A stretch of 64,000 nt of DNA from Flavobacteriales bacterium (lineage in GTDB: Bacteria; Bacteroidota; Bacteroidia; Flavobacteriales; Schleiferiaceae): NCBI GenBank assembly GCA_017795025.1, contig CP051243.1, positions 1,116,001-1,180,000 on the forward strand, given 5' to 3'. A program made the position numbers and the translations under genes. This document shows positions 25,369-36,041 of the stretch, piece by piece (position 1 is the first letter of the stretch; each line of letters starts with the position of its first letter). Below the pieces are notes generated by a model. The model was not told the origin of the DNA and did not search any database. It was given only the letters and a program-made list of their open reading frames with translations.

Positions 25369-27331
25369 GAATCACTTCAGCGAGAACGTCTTGATCGACA
25401 CTAACCGTATATTTAGAACGCAATTCTTCTAACCAAGCCTTTTCAAGGTAGGCCTGATAGTCACTAATCACGCGACCTTTGGCTTCGCTCAATTCCTTGG
25501 CACGAGGAGCTTCAATCGCTAAAATTACGGCTTGCTTGTATCGTTCATTAACTTCTAAGATATCGGTACGACCCGGCTCATCCTCTGCTTGCACAAGCTC
25601 TGCATAAGCATCGAGTTGACTAAGCTCTGCCACGGTACTATCGATGTTAAGATTTAACTTCGAATCGATATTGAGTTTCTCCATCACCGCAACACGAGTC
25701 CATCCCTTGTCGAGGTATTTACTGGCTTTCTTCGCGGTTTTCTTATCAACGGCATCCACCAAGTAGAGTTTGTAGCGGGTGTCCCATTGATACTTGTCGC
25801 GGTTTTCTTCGAAGAAATTTTCCAAACCGGTGGTGTCAACCATTGCGCGACGCCAAACCTTCTCCTCAGTTAAATCAAATAGCAGAATACCTTCAAAGTA
25901 CTCCCGCTCTAACATTCTAAAGTCGGCATACTTATCTGACAAGCGGCTTTTCTCGTAGGCTAATAATTCTTCTTCCTGGAAGTCCTTAATAAGACGATAA
26001 AGCTGAGAGCGCAAATTACCACCGCGTCCGTAGCGACTTTGACGACTAACAATAACTTCCAATACCTCCTTAACGGTAAACTGCTTCTTGGCAAATTCGA
26101 ATACCACTTCATCGGCATAGCGCGCTTTACTTGGCATCTGGTACTGACGACTCATAAAAGACTCATCCACCTGAGCAAAGATTCGCTCGAATTGCTTGGG
26201 ATACTCTTTAAAGTTGTAATCTTTTTTGATGCGCTTCATCACCGAAACCTGACTCTGCTGGGCTCTTGAGTCACGCTCCACTTTATTGCGAATTTGCCCT
26301 TCGGCCTCTTCAAAAGTGGGTACTCCAATTTTATCGACTAGCATAATGATATGCCAACCCACAGGAGTTTTTACGGGTTCCGAAATATCACCTGAATCCT
26401 GCAAGGCGAAAGCTACATCTTCGAATTCGGGGTACATTTTATTAATCCCAAATTCATCGAGAATCCCCCCCTGAGGTACGGAGGTTTTATCTTCTGAATA
26501 TTGTTTTACCAAGGTGCGGAAATCCTCTCCATCCTGCAGTTTGGCGTAAATCTCATCTATTTTCTTTTTCACATCTGCCTTTTGCTGGGCAGTGGTTTTA
26601 TCGTTGTCAATTAACATGAGATGCGCCACTTGAATTTTACCGCGGGCCTCACGTTTGTCGGTGGTTTTCACAATATGGTATCCATATTGACTACGCACCG
26701 GATCCGAAATTTTTCCAATTCGCGTGTTATAGGCTGCGGTTTCGAAGGGATACACCATATCAAATACGGTGAAGTAGCCCAAGTCACCCCCTTTACGGGC
26801 GCTGTAGGTATCATCCGAGGCACTTTGCGCTACCTCCTCAAAAATGGCATCCTGCTCCTCAATTTTACGCTTAAGACTAACAATTTTATTGTAGGCTGCT
26901 AGGGTATCGTCGGGAGTTGGGTTTTTAGGAAGCGCTACCATTATATGCGAAGCACGAACATCGTATTTCATTCTGGCGTAAGCCTCACGAATCAAGTCTT
27001 TGGTTACATCCTTATCCGATAAGTAAGGCTTGGTAAGCTGCTCGCGGTAATTTCTAAACTCTCGTAAAAAGGTAGGCATGGTGTCTTTTCCCATTTCCTT
27101 GGCCTCGTGCACCTTTAACTTAAAGTTGATATAAAGCTCGAGATATTCCTGAGGGGTTTTGGGATCAATTTCCTGTCCAATGTCGCGGTTCTTATTGTAG
27201 ACCGCCATATACTCCTCTGCCGTTACGGTGTCTTCTTCTACAGTGAAAAGCACTTTTTGGGCTAAGGACTGAGCATTTAGACTGCCGGTAATCAGGGCAA
27301 GACTTAGGAACACTAAAGACTTCTTCATCAT
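25355..27331 (-). CDS. Periplasmic peptidyl-prolyl isomerase, two parvulin domains
   Basis: 658 residues. The signal peptide (about 1-20) ends LNAQ. Two parvulin domains: about 118-225 (VRASHIMVALPK, ARKGGDLGYFTVFDMVYPFE, QYGYHIVKT) and 230-330 (VAHLMLID, SVPQGGILDEFGINKMYPEFE, PVGWHIIMLVDK). A long C-terminal region with no domain I recognise follows. First gene of the three-gene folding cluster, 16 bp downstream of guaB on the same strand. Confidence 0.9.
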   Translation of the reverse strand: MMKKSLVFLSLALITGSLNAQSLAQKVLFTVEEDTVTAEEYMAVYNKNRDIGQEIDPKTPQEYLELYINFKLKVHEAKEMGKDTMPTFLREFRNYREQLTKPYLSDKDVTKDLIREAYARMKYDVRASHIMVALPKNPTPDDTLAAYNKIVSLKRKIEEQDAIFEEVAQSASDDTYSARKGGDLGYFTVFDMVYPFETAAYNTRIGKISDPVRSQYGYHIVKTTDKREARGKIQVAHLMLIDNDKTTAQQKADVKKKIDEIYAKLQDGEDFRTLVKQYSEDKTSVPQGGILDEFGINKMYPEFEDVAFALQDSGDISEPVKTPVGWHIIMLVDKIGVPTFEEAEGQIRNKVERDSRAQQSQVSVMKRIKKDYNFKEYPKQFERIFAQVDESFMSRQYQMPSKARYADEVVFEFAKKQFTVKEVLEVIVSRQSRYGRGGNLRSQLYRLIKDFQEEELLAYEKSRLSDKYADFRMLEREYFEGILLFDLTEEKVWRRAMVDTTGLENFFEENRDKYQWDTRYKLYLVDAVDKKTAKKASKYLDKGWTRVAVMEKLNIDSKLNLNIDSTVAELSQLDAYAELVQAEDEPGRTDILEVNERYKQAVILAIEAPRAKELSEAKGRVISDYQAYLEKAWLEELRSKYTVSVDQDVLAEVIRELE

Positions 27332-27346
27332 GGTTTTACAGAGTGT

Positions 27347-28822
27347 TTATTTACGGCTATAATTTGGAGATTCGCGAGTAATGTGAACATCGTGAGGATG
27401 ACTCTCGGTTACACCGGCCGTGGTTATGCGCACGAAGGTGCCATTTTTTTGCAAAGTAGCAATGTCGGGAGCACCACAATAGCCCATTCCAGCGCGTAAT
27501 CCACCGATAAATTGGTACATCACCTCACCTACTTCACCTTTATAAGCCACACGACCTACAATTCCTTCTGGAACTAATTTTTTAATATCATCTTCTACAT
27601 CTTGGAAGTAGCGATCCTTAGAGCCTTTTTGCATGGCTTCGATCGATCCCATTCCGCGATAGGTTTTATAACGGCGACCTTCGTAAATGATGGTCTCTCC
27701 CGGAGCTTCTTTAGTCCCGGCTAAAAGCGAACCGAGCATTACCGTATCCGCACCGGCAGCAATGGCTTTCACAATATCACCGGTAAAGCGAATGCCACCA
27801 TCTGCGATAAGCGGAACACCGGTACCCTCTAAACCTTTGCGAGCTTCCATAACGGCAGTTAGCTGCGGAACGCCTACCCCGGCTACTACGCGGGTAGTAC
27901 AAATAGATCCAGGTCCAATGCCCACCTTCACGCCATCGGCGCCGGCATCAGCAAGGTAACGAGCGCCTTCGGCCGTAGCCACATTGCCCACCACCACATC
28001 GAGGTTCGGAAATTTTGCTTTGACGTCTTTTAAGGCTTTCACCACCCCGGCCGTATGTCCATGGGCAGTATCGATAATCACCGCGTCTACATTAGATTCA
28101 ACCAAGGCTGTTACACGGTCAATTACATCTGGAGTAACGCCAACAGCGGCGGCTACTCTTAAACGACCATAATCGTCTTTATTAGCATTAGGCTTGATAT
28201 TCGACTTCGTAATATCACGATAAGTGATTAAGCCAATCAGTCTATTGTTCTTATCTACAACCGGTAATTTCTCAATCTTATGCTTTTGAAGAATTACTTC
28301 TGCTTCCGCTAAGCTTGTGTTTTCAAGCGTGGTAACCAATCCTTCTTTGGTCATGATTTCGGATAAACTCCGATTCTCATCTTTCTCAAAACGCAAATCG
28401 CGATTGGTAATAATGCCTAGGAGTTTTTTACTATCGTCGACAATCGGAATACCGCCGATTTTATAGTCGGCCATCATTTTTTGGGCATCACGCACCAAAG
28501 CGGTTTCCGGAAGGGTTACGGGATCGAGGATCATTCCACTTTCCGCTCGTTTCACATTTCGAACTTCTACCGCTTGCTGTTCGATAGTCATGTTCTTGTG
28601 CAAAACACCAATTCCTCCGTCTTGTGCGATTGCAATCGCCATAGTAGCCTCGGTAACGGTATCCATCGCCGCGGAGACGATAGGTGTTTTTAAGCTGATG
28701 TTGCGCGTAAAGCGTCCGGTGAGATCAACTTCGCGTGGTAAAACTTGTGAATATGCCGGTACGAGAAGTACATCATCATAGGTTAATCCTTCACCCATGA
28801 TTTTATCGCTGAAAGTTGACAT
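27347..28822 (-). CDS. guaB: IMP dehydrogenase
   Basis: About 491 residues from ATG at 28822; a TTG four codons upstream is less likely. The TIM-barrel enzyme oxidises IMP to XMP in GMP synthesis. Two CBS domains (about 95-205) are inserted after the first barrel part. The catalytic loop is [19 protein letters not shown], with the Cys near residue 305, and the flap contains [11 protein letters not shown] -7 promoter element is present about 30 bp upstream. Confidence 0.97.
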   Translation of the reverse strand: MSTFSDKIMGEGLTYDDVLLVPAYSQVLPREVDLTGRFTRNISLKTPIVSAAMDTVTEATMAIAIAQDGGIGVLHKNMTIEQQAVEVRNVKRAESGMILDPVTLPETALVRDAQKMMADYKIGGIPIVDDSKKLLGIITNRDLRFEKDENRSLSEIMTKEGLVTTLENTSLAEAEVILQKHKIEKLPVVDKNNRLIGLITYRDITKSNIKPNANKDDYGRLRVAAAVGVTPDVIDRVTALVESNVDAVIIDTAHGHTAGVVKALKDVKAKFPNLDVVVGNVATAEGARYLADAGADGVKVGIGPGSICTTRVVAGVGVPQLTAVMEARKGLEGTGVPLIADGGIRFTGDIVKAIAAGADTVMLGSLLAGTKEAPGETIIYEGRRYKTYRGMGSIEAMQKGSKDRYFQDVEDDIKKLVPEGIVGRVAYKGEVGEVMYQFIGGLRAGMGYCGAPDIATLQKNGTFVRITTAGVTESHPHDVHITRESPNYSRK

Positions 28823-28852
28823 AGAGCGGTGCAATTAGATTTAAATTGCGCG

Positions 28853-28860
28853 CAAATTTA
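28853..28860 (-). promoter_or_regulatory. guaB promoter -7 element
   Basis: TAAATTTG on the minus strand, about 31 bp from the guaB ATG; matches the TAnnTTTG pattern. No clear TTTG -33 box. Confidence 0.5.
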
Positions 28861-28927
28861 AGAATTTAAAAGTGACTATTCGCGCCTTAGGGTATTGATA
28901 TCACTTAAGCTTATCATAAATATAAAG

Positions 28928-28953
28928 TGCCCCTCATAAAATATGAAGGGCAC
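28928..28953 (-). terminator. Hairpin downstream of surface-protein gene
   Basis: GTGCCC...GGGCAC stem extended by TCAT/ATGA with one internal mismatch, 24 bp past the stop of the gene at 28977. The following T-run is weak. Confidence 0.6.
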
Positions 28954-28976
28954 CTATTTAAATCGCCTTAACCAAT

Positions 28977-31900
28977 CTAGCGAATAAGGGTGAAGGAACT
29001 GCGTTCCTCAATTTCTTGATCACCGGGGGTTTGGAATTTAATGTAGGTAACATAAACTCCTTGCGGTGCTGTATTTCCTTCGTGAGTTCCATCCCAACGT
29101 TCTTCGGGGTTATTGGTTTCAAATACCTTTTTACCCCAACGGTTAAGAATATAGAACTGATAGTTTTCTACTTCATTTAAGCGAATGGAAGGTCCATAAG
29201 TTTGATTCTCCACAATCGAGCTTCCTGGGCGGAAGGCCGTTGCCAGATATACCTTGGCTTGTTGCTGCGCACAAGCTTCATTGGAAATGGCCGACATCGG
29301 ATTACCCATATTGTCTACGATTCCTTGAGGGTTCCCTGCTTCAATCGCTTTGATATAGTAGCAGTAATCTCCAGCAGTTGGATCGGCTTCCACTAAATCA
29401 CGGATTTCATAATCTGTGTAAGTGGTATCCTCACGACCATTCGTAGTTACATTTTCGCCAATTTTCTTCCAGCTAAACTCATCTGCTCTACGACGGTAAA
29501 TCTCATAACGCTCTACATATCCGCCCCAGCCAAAGTAGCCGTTCCAGCTTAAGCGATTGGTTACATCCTCGGCCGCACTTACCTCTAACTTATGGTTCGA
29601 GGCCACATTACTAATGGTATCATAACCTCCGCAACTATCCGTGGCGGTAACGCGGTAGAAGTAACGGAACTTATCCGGCTCTACTCCAAAGTCTTGGAAG
29701 TTGATAATGTAAGGAGGAGCGGTTGGTTTACCCAAGGTAGCAATGGTACGATAAGGTCCATAGTACTCTGGTGCTCTTTGTACCTGGAAGCTGCGTACAT
29801 CCGCCTGACCATCTATGTAAATACTAATGTCTAAAGAGTTACGACTTTGATCATTGGTTACTTTAGAGATGTAAAGCTGCTGCGATTGCTGCGGCACCGC
29901 TGCTTCTACACATACTGTATTAGAGGTAGAACTGAGGTTGGCGATGGTATCGCGAGCTTCGACCACATAACAGTATTTGTAATCCTTTTTAATCACATTC
30001 TGACGGAAGCTAGTGTCTTCCGGAGCGGCGGTGAATAAGATGGTGGGGGGTAGCACCGTACCATCAGGTTCGGTAATCTGACTCCATACGCGGTATTCGT
30101 GCACCCCATTGGGGAACTCGCGGTATTCGTTCCAGCTAATGCGAGAGTAACCCTCACATTTGTTTAAGTAGTTTCTTAAGTAGATGGTATTGTATGGGCT
30201 TACCGCTAGGTCGTCGCTCACATTACCACAGCTATCTACCGACACCACTTTAAATTGCTCCGAGCGGGTATCGGCCATTGAGCCGGTCCATTCGTAAGGC
30301 ATGCTCGCTCCCGCAGCAATAGTATCCACGATAATCCATCCGTTTTGAGGATCATTAAAGAACAGGTAGTAGCCGGTAATATCACCATCGGGAATATTAT
30401 CAAACTCCACCATGGCATTATTATCCTGGTTTACGAATACTCGACCTAGGTTGGTAATCACATTATTGGTACGATCCTGGAAGCGGCCCGTATCTTGGGT
30501 AGAACCAGAATAACAATTTACTACAGTATCGGGCACGCGTACTTGGTAAGCCACTAACATATCACAAACACTTACCGTATCGGTATAATTGGTATTGGTG
30601 GTCTCCCCTATTTTTTGCCAGTTGCCGCTACCTTGAGGTGCCTCTACCCAAACTTCGTAGATATTCCCTCGGATAGGGTCTAGGCCCGTACCATTATGCG
30701 GGGTCCAACTTAGTTGCGCTATCTCCGGACTTCCCGGCGGGATGGCGGTGAGACTCATGGTCATTGGACTTACGACTTGACTCGGTAAAGAGATAAAGTC
30801 ACAAGGACCCGTACTCATTTCCATCCAAAAGTGGGTATAACCACCAGCCGCAGGAATAATAGTAGTTAATGTATCGTAATGAGGTATACTGTCGACTACA
30901 ACGTAATTACCATTAGCCGAGGTCGCGCCATATATTCGATAATAATTGAATTCTAAAACGGAGTCTAACTCCGGTTGATCCCAGCTTAGTCGTATCGAAC
31001 CGTCCAGTTGCACATCAGTACACTGCAGCCCTGGCGGGGTGGGATCACCCGCAATGACCTCTACCACAATGGTGGCCAATCCTACCTTGGGTGCGGCACA
31101 GCCATTATCCTCCATGCGAACCGTAAAGTAATAGGTATTGGAAGCAGTTCCACAACCACCAAAGTTTAGGTGCACACAATCGGGTACCCAGAAAAACTCT
31201 ACCGTGTTTTGAATCACACTACAATAGGTACCACTAGAATTAAAAGACGTTAAGGTCGCACAGGGCGCAGCACCATTACAACCGGTACTCGAGGCATAGT
31301 TGTTCGAGTTAAGTTGTAAGCCACCTGCTTTCATACAGATTTGCTGGAAGTTACCATTGGCTGCCTGATCCAAATCCTGAGCAACTACCCTAAATTGAAC
31401 GGTGTCTTGAGGATAGGTACGAATGCGGTATACATTACCAGTCCGCTGCACATTTTGATAAATTGAAGTATCAATCTCTGCTGAGGGGGTATTGGGGTTC
31501 ACCGGACAATCGCCAGAACTTAAATAGTATAGGGGAACATCTCGATAAACCTCGCCAATTAATTGGTTACAACGGTATTCTTTAATTACCACACAGGAAG
31601 CATACCAGCCTTCGGTGGGGTTATTGGCTAAAGCGGTAATTTCTCCAGAAAAGGGATCAAGGGTATTGGGGCCATTATTGGGGTTCTCGGTGCCATCGGG
31701 AAATGGTCGGTCATAATCGTAGCCTGTTGCAAAGGTCAAATTTTGATTGGCTCCCGTTTGGGGGTCGGCCCAGTCAAATACCAAGCTGTCAATATCCTTA
31801 TCGGATGGTAAGTGGTTAAATTCAAATAAGAAGTTCGGACAAGTTACCGCATTGGCATCCTGTGCAAATACCGGACTGTTGTCGTAACAAGTACTGGTAT

Positions 31901-32378
31901 TTAAAGGTTGGGTAGCGCCGGGAGGCGTATAAGGATACATTTTTGAGCGAAGGTAATATTGCGAGGCACTGGTATTTTGTAAGGTAGGACGACAACATAA
32001 GCTCCAGCTAAATTCCCAACCACCAGCAGGAGGAATACCCGCTAAGCTTACAGGACCACTGCGAAATACCCCTTTTTCAATGGCGCCATCATCACCAGCG
32101 GAACAATTTAAATCCAAAGCCGAATTAGGACAGTCCGGGGATACATCAGTCAACGATATCCGAGGACAAGCTATATTACCAGCCGGTCCATTGATAAACT
32201 GCGTACCGCTAGGCATCGGAGCACCGGTACAGTCACGGTATAAGACCAAGGTGAAAATGTACTGACCATTTGGAGTACACTCCCAATAAATTTCTCCCCC
32301 CAAAAGGTGGGAAGCTTTTAAATCAGCACTAAAGCAGATGGCTAGTACAATTAAAAAAAGGGTTCTAAGGCTCTTCAT
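28977..32378 (-). CDS. Giant surface protein with gliding-motility C-terminal domain (copy 1)
   Basis: 1133 residues. The signal peptide ends near SADLKA, followed by SHLLGGEIYWECTPNGQYIF, the start seen in many Bacteroidota adhesin-like proteins. Several fibronectin type III-like modules occupy the middle. The final about 90 residues (YLATAFRPGSSIVENQTYGP, FYILNRWGKKVFET, DGTHEGNTAPQGVYVTYIKF) are a CHU_C / gliding-motility-associated domain, a type B sorting signal for the type IX system. Likely cell-surface attached or secreted. A paralogue of the same length lies immediately upstream in tandem. Confidence 0.88.
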   Translation of the reverse strand: MKSLRTLFLIVLAICFSADLKASHLLGGEIYWECTPNGQYIFTLVLYRDCTGAPMPSGTQFINGPAGNIACPRISLTDVSPDCPNSALDLNCSAGDDGAIEKGVFRSGPVSLAGIPPAGGWEFSWSLCCRPTLQNTSASQYYLRSKMYPYTPPGATQPLNTSTCYDNSPVFAQDANAVTCPNFLFEFNHLPSDKDIDSLVFDWADPQTGANQNLTFATGYDYDRPFPDGTENPNNGPNTLDPFSGEITALANNPTEGWYASCVVIKEYRCNQLIGEVYRDVPLYYLSSGDCPVNPNTPSAEIDTSIYQNVQRTGNVYRIRTYPQDTVQFRVVAQDLDQAANGNFQQICMKAGGLQLNSNNYASSTGCNGAAPCATLTSFNSSGTYCSVIQNTVEFFWVPDCVHLNFGGCGTASNTYYFTVRMEDNGCAAPKVGLATIVVEVIAGDPTPPGLQCTDVQLDGSIRLSWDQPELDSVLEFNYYRIYGATSANGNYVVVDSIPHYDTLTTIIPAAGGYTHFWMEMSTGPCDFISLPSQVVSPMTMSLTAIPPGSPEIAQLSWTPHNGTGLDPIRGNIYEVWVEAPQGSGNWQKIGETTNTNYTDTVSVCDMLVAYQVRVPDTVVNCYSGSTQDTGRFQDRTNNVITNLGRVFVNQDNNAMVEFDNIPDGDITGYYLFFNDPQNGWIIVDTIAAGASMPYEWTGSMADTRSEQFKVVSVDSCGNVSDDLAVSPYNTIYLRNYLNKCEGYSRISWNEYREFPNGVHEYRVWSQITEPDGTVLPPTILFTAAPEDTSFRQNVIKKDYKYCYVVEARDTIANLSSTSNTVCVEAAVPQQSQQLYISKVTNDQSRNSLDISIYIDGQADVRSFQVQRAPEYYGPYRTIATLGKPTAPPYIINFQDFGVEPDKFRYFYRVTATDSCGGYDTISNVASNHKLEVSAAEDVTNRLSWNGYFGWGGYVERYEIYRRRADEFSWKKIGENVTTNGREDTTYTDYEIRDLVEADPTAGDYCYYIKAIEAGNPQGIVDNMGNPMSAISNEACAQQQAKVYLATAFRPGSSIVENQTYGPSIRLNEVENYQFYILNRWGKKVFETNNPEERWDGTHEGNTAPQGVYVTYIKFQTPGDQEIEERSSFTLIR

Positions 32379-32489
32379 GGAACTTATGATTTTCTTCGAA
32401 ATTAATTCGAGCTAGGCTGATTCCAAAGGCTCGATTAGTCTGGGTGGACTCTCAAGCATTTAAAGTGGCTGTAATGGCCATAAAAAAGA

Positions 32490-32513
32490 AAAGGCCTCCC
32501 GAAGGAGACCTTT
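32490..32513 (-). terminator. Rho-independent terminator between tandem surface genes
   Basis: Stem AAAGGCCTCC / GGAGACCTTT with a CGAA tetraloop, then a T-rich run on the minus strand. It follows the stop at 32536 and separates the two paralogues into their own transcripts. Confidence 0.8.
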
Positions 32514-32535
32514 CATATTGAGTTATCGAAAGCTT

Positions 32536-35500
32536 TTAGCGAACTAAAGTAAAGTTGCCTCTTTCTTCCTGTTCGGAGGAACCGGGCGTTTGGAATTTGA
32601 TGTAGTAAACATACACGCCTTGCGGGGCATCGTTACCTTCATAAGTTCCATCCCAACGTTCTTCGGGGTTATTGGTTTCAAATACCTTTTTACCCCAACG
32701 GTTAAGAATATAGAACTGATAGTTTTCTACTTCATTTAAACGAATGGAAGGTCCATAGGTTTGATTCTCCACAATCGAGCTTCCCGGACGGAAGGCCGTT
32801 GCCAGGTATACCTTGGCTTGTTGCTGCGCACAAGCTTCATTGGAAATGGCCGACATCGGATTACCCATATTGTCTACGATTCCCTGAGGGTTCCCTCCTT
32901 CAATCGCTTTGATATAGTAGCAGTAATCTCCAGCAGTTGGATCGGCTTCCACTAAATCACGGATTTCATAATCTGTGTAAGTGGTATCCTCACGACCATT
33001 CGTAGTTACATTTTCGCCAATCTTCTTCCAGCTAAACTCATCTGCTCTACGACGGTAAATCTCATAACGCTCTACATATCCGCCCCAGCCAAAGTAGCCG
33101 TTCCAGCTTAAGCGATTGGTTACATCCTCGGCCGCACTTACCTCTAACTTAAGGTTCGAGGCCACATTACTAATGGTATCATAACCTCCGCAACTATCCG
33201 TGGCGGTAACGCGGTAGAAGTAGCGGAACTTATCCGGCTCCACTCCAAAGTCTTGGAAGTTGATAATGTAAGGAGGAGCGGTTGGTTTACCCAAGGTGGC
33301 AATGGTACGATAAGGTCCATAGTACTCTGGTGCTCTTTGTACCTGGAAGCTGCGCACATCCGCCTGACCATCTATGTAAATGCTAATGTCTAAAGAGTTA
33401 CGACTTTGATCATTGGTCACTTTAGAGATGTAAAGCTGCTGCGATTGCTGCGGCACCGCTGCTTCTACACATACTGTATTAGAGGTAGAACTGAGGTTGG
33501 CAATGGTATCGCGAGCTTCGACCACATAGCAGTATTTGTAATCCTTCTTAATCACATTCTGACGGAAGCTCGTGTCTTCCGGAGCGGCGGTGAATAAGAT
33601 GGTGGGTGGTAACACCGTACCATCAGGTTCGGTAATCTGACTCCATACCCGGTATTCGTGCACCCCATTGGGAAACTCGCGGTATTCGTTCCAGCTAATG
33701 CGAGAGAAACCCTCACATTTGTTTAAGTAGTTTCTTAGGTAGATGGTATTGTATGGGCTTACCGCTAGGTCGTCGCTCACATTACCACAGCTATCTACCG
33801 ACACCACTTTAAATTGCTCCGAGCGGGTATCGGCCATTGAGCCGGTCCATTCGTAAGGCATGCTCGCTCCCGCAGCAATAGTATCCACGATAATCCATCC
33901 GTTTTGAGGATCATTAAAGAACAGGTAGTAGCCGGTAATATCACCATCGGGAATATTATCAAACTCCACCATGGCATTATTATCCTGGTTTACGAATACT
34001 CGACCTAGGTTGGTAATCACATTATTGGTGCGATCCTGGAAGCGGCCCGTGTCTTGAGTTGAACCCGAGAAACAATTTACTACAGTATCGGGCACGCGTA
34101 CTTGGTAAGCCACTAACATATCACAAACACTTACCGTATCGGTATAATTGGTATTGGTGGTCTCCCCTATTTTTTGCCAGTTGCCGCTACCTTGCGGCGC
34201 CTCTACCCAAACTTCGTAGATATTCCCTCGAATAGGATCTAGGCCCGTACCATTATGTGGGGTCCAGCTTAGTTGCGCTATCTCCGGACTTCCCGGCGGG
34301 ATAGCGGTGAGACTCATAGTCATATTGGAGACGACTTGACTCGGCAAAGAGATAAAGTCACAAGGACCGGTACTCATCTCCATGTAGAAGTAACTGGTGG
34401 CTCCTTGCGCTGGTACTACCGTAGTAAGGGTATCGTAATAAGGTACACTATCAACAACCGTCCATGGACCATTGGCTGAACTAGAGCCATAAATACGGTA
34501 GTAATTAAACTCCAGCACACTATCCAATTCTGGTTGATCCCAACTCAGTCGTATCGAACCATCCAATTGCACATCGGTACACTGCAGTCCTGGCGGGGTG
34601 GGATCACCCGCAATAACCTCTACCACAATGGTGGCCAAACCTACCTTGGGTGCGGCACAGCCATTATCCTCCATACGAACCGTAAAGAAGTAGGTATTGG
34701 AAGCGGTTCCACAACCACCAAAGTTTAAGTGTACACAATCAGGTACCCAGAAAAACTCTACCGTGTTTTGAATCACACTACAATAGGTACCACTAGAATT
34801 AAAAGACGTTAAGGTCGCACAGGGCGCGGCACCATTACATCCCGTACTCGAAGCATAGTTGTTCGAGTTAAGTTGTAAGCCTCCTGCTTTCATACAGATT
34901 TGCTGGAAGTTACCATTGGCTGCCTGATCCAAATCCTGAGCTACTACCCTAAACTGAACCGTGTCTTGAGGATAGGTACGAATGCGGTATACATTACCGG
35001 TCCGTTGTACGTTTGTGTAAATCGCGGTATCAATCTCTGCCGATGGGGTATTGGGGTTAACCGGACAATCGCCACTGGGTAGATAATAAATCGGAACGTC
35101 TCGATATACCTCCCCAATTAATTGGTTACAACGGTATTCTTTGATTACCACACAAGAAGCATACCAGCCATCAGTGGGGTTATTGGCAAGAGCCGTAAGC
35201 TCTCCCGATGCAGGGTCTAGTGTGTTGGGGCCATTGTTTGGATTTTCGCTGCCATCTGGAAATGGTTCGTCATAATCATAGCCATTGTTCCACTGAATAA
35301 CCGAATTTGATGCTTGTAGCGGATCCCCCCAATCAAATACCAAACTATCAATATCCTTATCGGATGGTAAGTGGTTAAATTCAAATAAGAAGTTCGGACA
35401 AGTTACCGCATTGGCATCCTGTGCAAATACCGGACTGTTATCGTAACAAGTACTGGTATTTAAAGGTTGGGTAGCACCAGGAGGTGTAAAAGGATACATC

Positions 35501-35943
35501 ACTGATCGCAGATAATAGCCACCTGTGGGAGAGTTAACTAAGAATGGACGACAACATGATGACCAAGCAAATTCCCAACCGCCTGCAGGCGGAATACCCG
35601 CTAAGTTTACCGGACCACTGCGATATACGCCTTTTTCAATAGCGCCATCATCACCAGCGGCACAATCAATATCTAAGGCCGAATTGGGACAATCTGGGGA
35701 TACATCACCCGAGAGTGCAGGAATGTAAGTACATTGAATAGTTGCTGGACCCGTTAAGGTTTGGGTACCAGTTGGAATAGAAATACCGGTACAGTCACGA
35801 TATAAAACCAAGGTGAAAATGTACTGACCATTTGGGGTACATTCCCAATAAATCTCTCCCCCTAAAAGGTGGGAAGCTTGGCTGTTGAAAGAGGCTACTG
35901 CTAAAAGTGCAATAAGCCACATCCTGAACTTCTTCATTTTCAA
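32536..35943 (-). CDS. Giant surface protein with gliding-motility C-terminal domain (copy 2)
   Basis: 1135 residues, the tandem paralogue of 28977-32378. Same architecture: signal peptide to about residue 23, SHLLGGEIYWECTPNGQYIF start, fibronectin III-like modules, type B sorting domain (DGTYEGNDAPQGVYVYYIKF). Long stretches of more than 100 residues are identical to copy 1. Differences cluster in the first about 240 residues, one patch near residues 490-525 (SSSANGPWTVVDSVPYYDTL) and the last about 40. This mosaic suggests gene conversion with maintained variable patches. It has its own promoter. Confidence 0.88.
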   Translation of the reverse strand: MKMKKFRMWLIALLAVASFNSQASHLLGGEIYWECTPNGQYIFTLVLYRDCTGISIPTGTQTLTGPATIQCTYIPALSGDVSPDCPNSALDIDCAAGDDGAIEKGVYRSGPVNLAGIPPAGGWEFAWSSCCRPFLVNSPTGGYYLRSVMYPFTPPGATQPLNTSTCYDNSPVFAQDANAVTCPNFLFEFNHLPSDKDIDSLVFDWGDPLQASNSVIQWNNGYDYDEPFPDGSENPNNGPNTLDPASGELTALANNPTDGWYASCVVIKEYRCNQLIGEVYRDVPIYYLPSGDCPVNPNTPSAEIDTAIYTNVQRTGNVYRIRTYPQDTVQFRVVAQDLDQAANGNFQQICMKAGGLQLNSNNYASSTGCNGAAPCATLTSFNSSGTYCSVIQNTVEFFWVPDCVHLNFGGCGTASNTYFFTVRMEDNGCAAPKVGLATIVVEVIAGDPTPPGLQCTDVQLDGSIRLSWDQPELDSVLEFNYYRIYGSSSANGPWTVVDSVPYYDTLTTVVPAQGATSYFYMEMSTGPCDFISLPSQVVSNMTMSLTAIPPGSPEIAQLSWTPHNGTGLDPIRGNIYEVWVEAPQGSGNWQKIGETTNTNYTDTVSVCDMLVAYQVRVPDTVVNCFSGSTQDTGRFQDRTNNVITNLGRVFVNQDNNAMVEFDNIPDGDITGYYLFFNDPQNGWIIVDTIAAGASMPYEWTGSMADTRSEQFKVVSVDSCGNVSDDLAVSPYNTIYLRNYLNKCEGFSRISWNEYREFPNGVHEYRVWSQITEPDGTVLPPTILFTAAPEDTSFRQNVIKKDYKYCYVVEARDTIANLSSTSNTVCVEAAVPQQSQQLYISKVTNDQSRNSLDISIYIDGQADVRSFQVQRAPEYYGPYRTIATLGKPTAPPYIINFQDFGVEPDKFRYFYRVTATDSCGGYDTISNVASNLKLEVSAAEDVTNRLSWNGYFGWGGYVERYEIYRRRADEFSWKKIGENVTTNGREDTTYTDYEIRDLVEADPTAGDYCYYIKAIEGGNPQGIVDNMGNPMSAISNEACAQQQAKVYLATAFRPGSSIVENQTYGPSIRLNEVENYQFYILNRWGKKVFETNNPEERWDGTYEGNDAPQGVYVYYIKFQTPGSSEQEERGNFTLVR

Positions 35944-35956
35944 TCTAGATTTGCTT

Positions 35957-35988
35957 CAAATATATCCTATAGATTAGGTCTTGGCAAG
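35957..35988 (-). promoter_or_regulatory. Promoter of surface-protein gene (copy 2)
   Basis: On the minus strand CTTG (35985-35988), a 20-bp spacer and TATATTTG (35957-35964), close to the full Bacteroidota consensus, about 14 bp before the start codon. No comparable motif is seen before copy 1. Confidence 0.65.
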
Positions 35989-36041
35989 TATTACTTATTC
36001 AAGGGTATCTATTCCCTAGTTATGGAAACGAGATTCTTGCA

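Noticed and set aside
28977-35943. Several 60-80 codon plus-strand frames antisense to the tandem surface proteins
   Set aside because: They are mirrored in both paralogues only because the sense strand is conserved; no start signals or composition support.
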